Source: Arion vulgaris (taxonomy: Eukaryota; Mollusca; Gastropoda; Stylommatophora; Arionidae). From it: a stretch of 64,000 bases of DNA. Each line of letters opens with the position of its first letter. Within the stretch, counting starts at the first letter, position 1. Below are positions 1 through 10,100 of the stretch, piece after piece. The position numbers and the translations under genes were made by a program. The notes beneath the pieces were generated by a model. The model saw only the letters and a program-made list of their open reading frames with translations. It did not search any database and had not been told where the DNA came from. The stretch covers positions 4,706,501-4,770,500 of the forward strand of contig CM036760.1 of assembly GCA_020796225.1 (NCBI GenBank), in the 5' to 3' direction.

Positions 1-115
1 ACACATACTACAATAGGTTCATTGTTCATTTGAAGATCATCTTCATCGTACATCGAACATGTCCATAATAATTCCAATCTCCTCTCAAGCATGTATTTCC
101 GTGTTTTTAGACGTA
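1..115 (-). mobile_element. LINE fragment (zinc-knuckle C-terminus type)
   Basis: Reverse strand matches the fragment at 1250-1445 over about 80 bases (the region around CATCTTCATCG..ACATG). It is cut at about 115 by the inverted-repeat element, and the same LINE reading seems to resume at about 470-570. Confidence 0.55.
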
Positions 116-144
116 GCCGCAGACAATCATACGGCCAGAGGACT

Positions 145-895
145 GAAGTAAAATTCAAGAAACAAGACTACAACAGTCTACGGACTTCGTATTCCAGTAT
201 TGTTTATATAGACTAATTGATTTTAAAATTAGCACAAAATGCTAAATCAAGGTTATGTTATGCAACAAGTTAAGTTTAACAAAATATGAATATCAATATT
301 ATGAATATTTTCACAATAAATAAATAACAATAGACTCAAAGAATTGAGTACAATTGTAAAAGAAAAACTGGGCAGTGTTCTATCAAAACTATGCAATATC
401 CAGCCCCCAACTCAACACTAGGTCAGAGTTTCCTCGGTCAGATATGCGGCCAAATTTATAGTTGGATGTGGTTTAGACTAACAGCTCCTGTTCTGTGTTG
501 GTTGATCTATCTACTGGCGTTTCTCTTGTGGTTTTCCTGTCTTGCCATACTACATTATCAAGGTATCTATATCTCTGCACAATAGGTATGAACTACAGCC
601 AACACTAGATAACTCAGGCCAGGAAACTGACCGGGGATTCCTGACCTAGTTCAGAAAGGGGCTGGAAATTACAGCTGTTTGATAGAGCACTGCACGCTTT
701 TTTGCAATTTTACTAAATTCTGTTATGTCTTATTTTTATTTATTGGTTAAAATATTCATAATATTGATATTCCTTATTGTTAAACTGAACTTGTTGCATA
801 ATATAACTTCGATTTAGCATTTTGTGTTGATTTTTAAATGAATTCGTCTATATACACCAATACTGGAATGCGAGGTCACGTGGTGTAGTTGTGGT
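145..895. repeat. Long imperfect inverted repeat (arms about 300 bp)
   Basis: Bases 145-450 align, reversed and complemented, with about 600-895. Matching landmarks are GTATTCCAGTATTG / CAATACTGGAAT, GCACAAAATGCTAAATC / GATTTAGCATTTTGTG, and GGGCAGTGTTCTATCAAA / TTTGATAGAGCACTGC. The spacer 455-595 holds a LINE piece. It is probably two copies of one interspersed element in opposite orientation; a transcript could fold into a long hairpin. Confidence 0.75.
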
Positions 896-948
896 CTGAT
901 TTTCCCATAATTCTTAACCGAGTCCGAAGGTCCTGTAGAACTTTACAG

Positions 949-1107
949 TTGGCTCTGTATGAACACAGACTGTGTCACAGTTGGCTCTGTATGAACACAG
1001 ACTGTGTCACAGTTGGCTCTGTATGAACACAGACTGTGTCACAAGTTGGTCTGTATAAACACAGACTGTGTCACAGATTGGCTCTGTATGAACACAGACT
1101 GTGTCAA
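949..1107 (+). repeat. 32-bp tandem repeat, 5 copies
   Basis: Unit TTGGCTCTGTATGAACACAG plus ACTGTGTCACAG. CTGTGT and ACACAG inside each unit are complementary, so each unit can form a small hairpin. Copies 4 and 5 diverge. Confidence 0.9.
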
Positions 1108-1249
1108 GCTGTTTGTGTATTCATTTTTTCTGGACATCTCTAAAACTGTTGCCGGAACTAATGAGCTTGTGTTTTGAGCAATATTCTCGACAGGTGGCGT
1201 GCCATTTCTGTGAAGAAGGACCGATTCGTATGGTAAAACCTGGTGAATT

Positions 1250-1445
1250 GGAGTCAATCTTCATTGTTCATTTGAGGATCATCTTCATCGCACATCGGAC
1301 ATGTCCATAACTGCTCCAATCTCCTCCCAAGCATGTATCTCAGTGTGTTTAGACTAACAACTCCAGTTCTGTGTTGATTGATGTATCTACTGTGTTTTCT
1401 CTCATGGTTTTCCTGTCTTGCCGCACCTATCGATATTGAAGTCAC
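1250..1445 (-). mobile_element. LINE 3' ORF fragment
   Basis: The minus strand encodes a peptide with RYMLGRRLEQLWTCPMCDED, the Cys-x2-Cys start of the zinc knuckle found after RNase H in I/Jockey-type LINEs. Truncated on both sides. Confidence 0.55.
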
Positions 1446-1621
1446 TCTTCCGTCTTAAAACCATCTAAATACCACGATCATAGACACACTTTCATACACA
1501 TAAAATTATTTGTATGTCAATACACATATAAGCATTCCGATTTAAACATACACAACATACAACTAAATATATATAAACTAATTATATATAAAAATGAATA
1601 CATAGTCATACATTACATAGA

Positions 1622-1825
1622 TTTTTTTTCCCCGATCCAGAAGCACTTGAGCTTTCAGCTCTTCGGCTCAGTGCCATGTACATCGTAACCCTTCGGTTCG
1701 GTGCCACGAACACCGTGAATCTGGGAACCCATGGCTTTTCTGCCAGCCCGCGGAATTGAAACCGCACACACAGAGAGCTAGTCACCGGCAGTCCAACGCG
1801 CTACGAACACGCTGGGCACGCGGGC
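1622..1825 (-). mobile_element. SINE family A copy 1 (tRNA-derived)
   Basis: About 200 bp. On the minus strand it begins with a tRNA-like head: A-box-like TAGCGCGTTGGAC and B-box GGTTTCAATTCC. The body carries CACCGAACCGAAGGGTTACG and GAGCCGAAGAGCTGAAAGCT and the copy ends in an A-rich tail. Other copies are at 4378, 7325, 12840, 28873, 47106 and 52195. Confidence 0.85.
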
Positions 1826-1847
1826 ACATTACATAGATATCTAGCGA

Positions 1848-3145
1848 TACACTATATGTATATCCAGCCATACAACACATGGATAATCAGCCATACAATA
1901 CCTGTATATCCAGTCATGCAATACCTGTATATCCAGTAATACAATACATGAATATCCAGTCATACAATACATGAATATCCAGCCATACAATACATGAATA
2001 TCCAGTCATACAATACATGTATATCCATTCATACAATACATGTATATCCAGTCATACAATACACGTATATCCAGTCATACAATACATGTATATCCAGTCA
2101 TACAATACATGAATATCCAGCCATACAATACATGAATATCCAGCCATACAATACATAAATATCCAGCCATACAATACATGAATATCCAGCCATACAATAC
2201 ATGTATATCCAGTCATACAATACATGTATATCCATCCATACAATACATGAATATCCAGTCATACAATAAATGTATATCCATCCATACAATACATGTATAT
2301 CCAGTCATACAATACATGTATATCCATCCTTACAATATATGTATATTCCCGTCATACAATACATGATATCCAGTCATACAATACATGAATATTCCAGCCA
2401 CTATTAAACATGTACTATTTCAACCATACAATAGATGAATATCTCAGCTCATACATACATGAATATCTCAGCCATTTCTTACTGATATTCGCCAGTCAAA
2501 ATGTATATCAGTATAAATACATGTATATCAGTCATCAAGAATGGAATATCAGTATAATACATGTATTCAGCCATTAATATGTTATTCCAGTCATACAATA
2601 CATATATATCATCAATACAATACATGTATATCCAGTCATACAATACATTATATCCAGTCCATACATGTAGTTCCAGCCATACAGACATGAATATCCAGCA
2701 TACAATCCTGTGATCCAGTCATCAATTACCTGTATATCCAGTCTCAATACATGAATATCAGTCATACAATACATGTATATCCAGCCAACAATACATGAAT
2801 ATCATGCCATCAATACAAGAATATCATATACAATACATGTATATTCTGTAGTCATACAATATATTATATTCAGTTATTTGCATAATTTACTGTATTTCAG
2901 ATAAATATGTATATCAGTCATGTACATGGATATCCAGCTATAGAATCATGGATATCAAGTATACAATACATGATATCTAGCTATACAATATCATGGATAT
3001 TCAACTATATAATATCATGGATATCCAGCTTACAATACATGATTCAATTATATTATACATGGATATCAACTTTCAGATATGGATATCCAACTATATAATA
3101 CATGGATATCCAACTATACAATACATGGATATCCAACTACATAAT
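1848..3145 (+). repeat. 23-bp minisatellite (TATCCAGTCATACAATACATG)
   Basis: About 55 copies of a 23-bp unit. The section to about 2340 is regular; 2340-2900 is ragged with many 1-2 base losses; 2900-3145 is a variant family (ATGGATATCCAACTATACAA). The array resumes at 3958-4005 beyond a LINE insertion. Confidence 0.9.
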
Positions 3146-3955
3146 AGCCGTCCATCGCAAGCGATGATGACAACAATCTCAGACGTGTACTGTGCACCTC
3201 TCTGGTGTGTGCGGAGTGACTGTAGAGTCCAATCCTAGAACAGAATCCCCGACCACAGGTGGGGCATACATGATCAAGGTTAGACATGCGTGTTGTGTGC
3301 TCTGTCTTTTCGCGCTGCTCGTTTTCTCTGTGACTCAACAATACGATGATTCTCAGCTATTCGGGTTCCTCTTTGTTGTTACAGCGCCACATTTGGCGAT
3401 CTTGCGCAAGGGATTCCAGCACGTATTGTCTATATCGAAGCATTTCAGAGACACTTTAAGAGTGTCCTTAAAGCGTTTTTTCTGTCCACCAGCTAAACGT
3501 CTGCCCCCTTCAAGCTCGCCATACATCAACTGTTTTGGGATGCGTTTATCAGGCATTCGAGCAACGTGACCGACCCATCTCAGTTGGGCCTTCTGCAACA
3601 GGGTGTTGACGCTTGGGATCTTTGCTCTTGTGAGGACTTCGCTGTCTGGAATTTTGTCCTTCCAGTTTATTTTTAGTATTCTGCGTAGACAGCTTGTGTG
3701 GAAATGGTTTAATTTTCTTGCGTGTCTGCTATATACTGTCCATGTCTCGCTTGCGTACAGCAGCGTGGTTAGCACTATGGCCTGGTAAACTTTCAGCTTT
3801 GTGACTATGCTTATCCCCTTCCGTTCCACACAGCGACACGTAACCTTCCGAACGCAGCACTGGCTTTGGATATCCTATTGTGGACCTCAGAATCTATGTT
3901 TGCCGATCTGGATAGGAGGCTGCCAAGATAAGCAAAGTTGTCCGTTGACTGGAGA
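3146..3955 (-). mobile_element. LINE family Z 3' end (RT C-terminus with C2H2 finger)
   Basis: The minus strand encodes a continuous 158-residue RT C-terminal segment with LYASETWTVYSRHARKLN and LRWVGHVARMPDKRIPKQLM. After a frame change comes VCPTCGRGFCSRIGLYSHSA, a C2H2-like finger at the protein end. It sits inside the 23-bp array, which continues on both sides, so it inserted into the minisatellite. Its 3' end reads CGCTTGCGATGGACGG, as in the copy ending near 17936. Confidence 0.85.
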
Positions 3956-3957
3956 CA

Positions 3958-4005
3958 CTATACAATACATGTATATCCAACTATATAATACATGGATATC
4001 CAACA
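3958..4005 (+). repeat. 23-bp minisatellite, remainder after LINE insertion
   Basis: Two units of the same 23-bp repeat as 2900-3145, ending 30 bases before the first IgSF exon. Confidence 0.85.
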
Positions 4006-4035
4006 ACATCAAATGTGTGTACTGTTTGTTTACAG

Positions 4036-4153
4036 GTGCTGAAGTTTTCTTTACTGTGACGCCACTTATTGTAGAACCAGGACTGACTCCATCTGTCACA
4101 CTAACCTGTACCGAGGGAGATAGAAGGAGGCATTTCGTCAACTCTATTTACAG
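4036..4153 (+). CDS. CREP-like exon: IgSF domain, N-terminal third
   Basis: Acceptor TTGTTTACAG, donor GTAAAA. It starts with 2 nt of a split codon (phase 1) and ends with 2 nt (phase 2). It encodes 38 full codons beginning AEVFFTVTPLIVEPGL and including SVTLTCTEGD. The I-V-x-P-G-L motif followed by a B-strand Cys is typical of snail FREP/CREP IgSF domains. The phase-1 start fits a preceding signal-peptide exon. There is no Trp in the following C strand, which is also usual in VIgL Ig domains. Confidence 0.85.
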
Positions 4154-7100
4154 GTAAAACTGTATATAATCTTAGTTCTTCATTTGTCTTTCTGTTTGTA
4201 CTGTGAGGTTTTGCAGACAGAAGTTATGTATAGAATTATGTAGTACTGTGAGGTTTTGCAGACAGAAGGTATGTATTGAATTATGTTTGTACTGTGAGGT
4301 TTTGCAGACAGAAGTTATGTATATAATTATGTAGTACTGCGAGGCTGTGCAGAGAAAAGGTAGATATATATATATATGCCCGCGTGCCCAGCGTGTTCGT
4401 AGCGCGTTGGACTGCGGGTGACTAGCCCTCTGTGTGTGCGGGTTCAATTCCGTGGGATGGCAGAAAAGCCACGGGTTCTCCAGATTCACGGTGTTCGTGG
4501 CACCGAACCGAAGGGTTACGATGTCCATGGCACCGAGCCGAAGAGCTGAAAGCTCAAGTGCTTCTGGATCGGAAAAAAATATATATATATCGATTTATTT
4601 TGTCTTTGTGCTGTGAGTTTGTGCAGAGAAAAGATATATATATATTTATTTATTTTGGCTTAATGTTTGTACTGTAAGGTTCTGCAGACAGAAGTTATGT
4701 ATAGAATTATGTTTGTACTGTAAGGTTTTGCAGACAGAAGTTATGTATAGAATTATGTTTGTACTGTAAGGTTTTGCAGACAGAAGTTATGTATAGAATT
4801 ATGTATTATTGCGAGGCTGTGCAGAGGGAAGGTATATATTTATTTTGTCTTTATGTTTGTACTGCGAGACTTTACCGATAGAAGATATGTATAGATTTAT
4901 TTTGATCAGAGTGATGCATTGTTGCTGTCATGTTTTTGTGTGTGCCTCTTTGACTTAGTCTATCCGTCGTTGGAGCTTCTGGCCGATTGGTTTAGAGTGC
5001 GGAGACACGGATTCAATCTACGGCAAGACCAAGGAGTTTTTTCTGTAGGGGGCATAACGAAAACTCATAAATTGAAGTTTCGCGACGACTGCACTAGCCA
5101 TGCGGTCATAAAATTCCACTGTCTCTATATTTTATCTGTACATAATCTATTTTAATTTTCCTGTGTATTGAATATTCAAGCTGAAATGTAATATGTCTGT
5201 CCATTGCAGAAGTCGTATTGCAGGACGATATGGTACCCCGACTCACAGGGAACTTGTTGCAGAAGTCACAGGAACTGCGCCGGCTGCACCAGTTCTAGCG
5301 CCAGGCTATCAAAATGTCACAGTTCGAGGACAAATTTCATTGTTAGAGGTATGTATACAAATAATTTTATCATAGAAACAGCATTATTATATTTAATTAG
5401 GGAGTCTATGTGGCTAAGTGGGTGTTTACCTTGCGTTCCGATTATCAAAACAAATATCCATACTTCTACAACCATTCATTCTTACCATTGGATAACAATC
5501 TCCATTCTCCTACAACCATTCATTCTTACCAAAAATCTCCATTCTTCTACAATTATTCATTCTTACCATCAGATAACAATTTCCATTCTCCTACAATTAT
5601 TCAGTCTTACCATCAGATAACAATCTCCATTCTTCTACAATTATTCAGTCTTGCCATCAGATAACAATCTCCATTCTTCTACAATTATTCAGTCTTACCA
5701 TCAGATAACAATCTCCATTCTTCTACAATTATTCAGTCTTGCCATCAGATAACAATCTCCATTCTTCTACAATTATTCATCCTTGCCATCAGATAACAAT
5801 CTCCATTCTTCTACAATTATTCAGTCTTGCCATCAGATAACAATCTCCATTCTTCTACAATTATTCATCCTTACCATCAGATAACAATCTCCATTCTTCT
5901 ACAATTATTCAGTCTTGCCATCAGATAACAATCTCCATTCTTCTACAATTATTCAGTCTTGCCATCAGATAACAATCTCCATTCTTCTACAACTATTCAT
6001 CCTTGCCATCAGATAACAATCTCCATTCTCCTACAACTATTCATCCTTGTCATCAGAATAATTCTAATTTTTCCCTATTACTATTCATCCTTGCAATCGC
6101 ACACATAAAATATATCACCCGTTTCTGCAGGAAGTACTAGGCACATTCCTAGAAGTCGTGTTGCTAAACCCTAACATTGAGGACTTGGGCCTGTATACAT
6201 GTGAGGCCAAGATCTTAGGTCTAATTGGAGGATCCATTTTCTTTGCAGAAGCTAGAGTAACGACATCAAGTATGTTTGTTGTCTGTAATTATCTGTTTGT
6301 TGTCTGTATTTATCTGTTTGTTGTCTGTATTTATCTGTTTGTTATCTGTATTCATCTGTTTGTTGTTTGTATTTATCTGTTTGTGGTAGCTAATTTGATT
6401 AATGTTCAAGTAAAATTCTTCAGATGAACGTCGTCTGACCGAATGTATTAGAGCGCGGCTCATATGCGGGACACCCGTGTTCAATCCACGGTAAGACCAA
6501 ATATTTTTTCTGTCAGGGGGCATAAATGACAAATTATAACCTGAACAGTTTCGTGGCGACTTCCCTAGCGATGCAGCCATTCATCAGGCTCACGTCCTAC
6601 CTGTCCTACACCGCCCTAAATAGCGGTACTACAGACAGTAGCGACAGGTTTTTTAAATCAAATATATACATGATTACTTGCAAAGAGAGATTAACCACTG
6701 TGTGGGAGTAGTGGTTAAGATATTTGTCTTCCGTTTTAAATGTCGTGGGTTTAAATCTGGAAACGTCATTCGGTTACCCAGTACATTTGTGGGGATCTCT
6801 GTGATTAACGCAGGAGCTACGACGTCTGTGCTTTGTGCAAGACTCTCGTCAGTTGTCGCGCCATTTCTGGTGAGAGTGATCAAGACATATTGAGAAACCT
6901 GGTACAGTGAACTCAACCCTTCACCTTTCAACTCGTCTTCAGAAATTATAAAGTTTTGTTTCGTTTTCTCTAATCCTGTTTTTTTCCCTAACAGCGTCAG
7001 AATAAGAAGAGATTTCTAGAACGGGTTTTGATGTGCGCTTCATAAATTGTGTTTTTCATCGCTTCTGTTATTTCTAAGGTTCACTTCTTCGGGAACGGCT

Positions 7101-10100
7101 GTTTGCATAGTATCCACTGTATTGGAGAAGCGGTGCTCTTTGAGCAATTCCTTGGTCTGTTTGTTGTTCATCTTCATATGTGGAATTATAAAGCTATGTA
7201 AACAAACTTTTTTTTATTGCCATTTAGAATTTCTTGTTTGTAAATTGATGTTATTATTCATCCTCAGCCAGAAGCTAGTCCTGAGCAAAACTTTGTCAAT
7301 CTAACTGTCCTTTTTTCGTCTTTCGAGCCAGAAGCTCTTGAGCTTTAAGCTCTTCGGCTCGATGCTATGGACATCGTAACCCTTCGGTTTGGTGCCACGA
7401 ACACCGTAAATCTGGAAATCTTGTGACTTTTCTGCCAGCCTGTGGAATTGATCGCACTCACAGGGGGCTTGTCACCCGTCGTCCAACTCGCTACGAACAC
7501 ACTGGGCAGACGGGCCCCTAACAGTCCTTCAAAATGTCTCTCTGTCATAGGACAGCTTCCCCGTCTTTGCTGTCAAATTGTCTGTCACATTCTGAATCCA
7601 TCCTCGCCATGGTCTTTATCTTTTGTTTTTATTTACAGCTATGTTTCTAGACATAAGCGTCTACTCTAACCTTTATCTTTTGTTTTTATTTACAGCTATG
7701 TTTCAGACATAAGCTCTACTCTAACCTTTATCTTTTGTTTTTATTTACAGCTATGTTTCTAGACATAAGCGTCTACTCTAACCTTTATCTTTGTTTTATT
7801 TACAGCTATGTTTCTAGACATAGCGTCTACTCTAACCTTTATCTTTTGTTTTTATTTACAGCTATGTTTCTAGACATAATGGTCCTCTAACCTTTATCTT
7901 TGTTTTATTTACAGCTATGTTTCTAGACATAAGCGTCTACTCTAACCTTTATCTTTTGTTTTTATTTACAGCTATGTTTCTAGACATAAGCGTCTACTCT
8001 AACCTTATCTTTGTTTTATTTACAGCTATGTTTCTAGACATAGCGTCTACTCTAACTTTATCTTTTGTTTTTATTTACAGCTATGTTTCTAGACATAAGC
8101 GTCTACTCTAACCTTTATCTTTTGTTTTAATTTACAGCTTGTTTCTAGACATAAGCGTCTACTCTAACCTTTATCTTTTGTTTTTATTTACAGCTATGTT
8201 TCTAGACATAAGGTCACTCTAACCTTATCTTTGTTTTTATTTACAGCTATGTTTCTAGACATAAGCGTCTACTCTAACCTTTATCTTTTGTTTTTATTTA
8301 CAGCTATGTTTCTAGACATAAGGTCTACTCTAACTTTATCTTTTGTTTTTATTTACAGCTATGTTTCTAGACATAGCGTCTACTTAACCTTTATCTTTGT
8401 GTTTTATTTACAGCTATGTTTCTAGACATAGCGTCTACTCTAACCTTTATCTTTTGTTTTTATTACAGCTATGTTTCTAGACAAGCGTCACTCTAACCTT
8501 TATCTTTTGTTTTATTTACAGCTATGTTTTAGACATAAGCGTCTACTCTAACCTTTATCTTTTGTTTTTATTTACAGCTATGTTTCTAGACATAAGCGTC
8601 TACTCTAACCTTTATCTTTTGTTTTTATTTACAGCTATGTTTCTAGACATAAGCGTCTACTCTAACCTTTATCTTTTGTTTTTATTTACAGCTATGTTTC
8701 TAGACATAAGCGTCTACTCTAACCCGTTGTGTTTTTTTATATACGTCTAAAGTACTTTAATTTCCCAATTTTATTTGTATCATTTTCAATAATATTTATC
8801 GATTTCTTCTTATTCTATACTGGATTATCTTCATCAGTTGTTCGATAAAGATGATATTATACAACGGTATTATTAAATAGCAGATTAATTAGCAGATTAT
8901 CAACAGGTAGTACACCACAGAGAGCAATGTTGCTCCGATACAGTGATTACAAAGCAAAGGCCAGCATGCAAAGGTGGACCTCATAACAGAAGCGACGAAA
9001 GACACTATTTATGAAGTACACACAAAGCCGTGCTAGAAAACTCTTCTACATCCTGAAGCTTGAGGCAAATCAGGATTGGAGAAGAGAAAGAAAGACAAAG
9101 TGCATAGAGAGGTTTGCTCCAGGTGTTTCCTTTTTCGACCTGACGTTGAAAGGCAAAACAGGATTAGAGAATAAATAAATCATTAATTTTAGGAGGAATG
9201 TGATATTATTGTTATATTACTAATCTTCTTTAGTACCGTTATACGTTACATAAGGCCTGCGAGTAAGTCTTCATACTACTCTTTCTTGGACAACTCACTG
9301 AATCTTTTCTATAGAATTGAGTCTGATATTTCTTGGCTCTCTTTGTAAACATCGTTTCAGGTTTTTCACTAGGTGTCCTTTCTGTCTTGAACTCTTTGTT
9401 TCCCTCTTCAATGCCTGCTTTGTGATTCTTCGATAATTTCTTGGGGAGTATGCGCAACATATCTCCATCTTCGCTTTCTTATATATTTGTCTGTCCAGAT
9501 TTCGAGTTGGAATCTGCATCCTTGTAAAAGTTGCAGGGTTCCAATTGCGCTGTCTTAGAAATGCTAGTTCCCTAGATGCTGTTGTGACTAACCGAAGGTT
9601 TGCATCGATGTGACAACGAATGCTCACTCGTGCTTTCTGATATTATTGTCACAGAATATGTATTGAGCACCTAAAATTGAACTGCAATTAGGCAGCTGAT
9701 ATTAGATAATGCAGCTGAGATGATGTTGTTTAAACCGAAGGGTTTGTGCATCGTGTGAGATGTCAAGTGTGTTTCTGGTAGCGGCATAATGTTTTGCTGC
9801 AGAGCAAAGCAGAGCACACGGCAAATACTCATGGTAGAATGCAGGCTGAGATAATGCGCCTTCAGAGTTTACTGGTGCCGTTGTTGTGTCTGACTTCAGT
9901 CATACTGGAGCAGTCTCAAATGGTCGGTACTGTATGAGATGTCAACTATAGGGTTTCCAACCTCAAGACACTTCCGTGGATATACTTCACGAGCCTGCGA
10001 ATGTTCGTGACAATAAGAGAGCGGATAGTCAACAACTTTTGTTCGTCAGAGAGTTGAAGATGGTCAAGGATGGCAAGTGCATTTTGTTCTCTTTGTTGAT

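Noticed and set aside
391..585. 64-codon frame with a hydrophobic stretch as the missing CREP signal-peptide exon
   Set aside because: It has no phase-1 donor before its stop and lies in an inverted repeat with LINE sequence.
2052..2366. Open frames of about 60 codons on both strands (Tyr/Cys/Ile-rich)
   Set aside because: Translations of the 23-bp minisatellite; open only because units lack stops.
3271..3333. Hydrophobic run after ATG (CCVLCLFALLVFSV) as signal peptide
   Set aside because: It is the antisense of the LINE Z finger region and recurs with that LINE.
3353..3829. 158-codon minus frame as a host gene
   Set aside because: RT C-terminal motifs and copies elsewhere show it is a LINE remnant.
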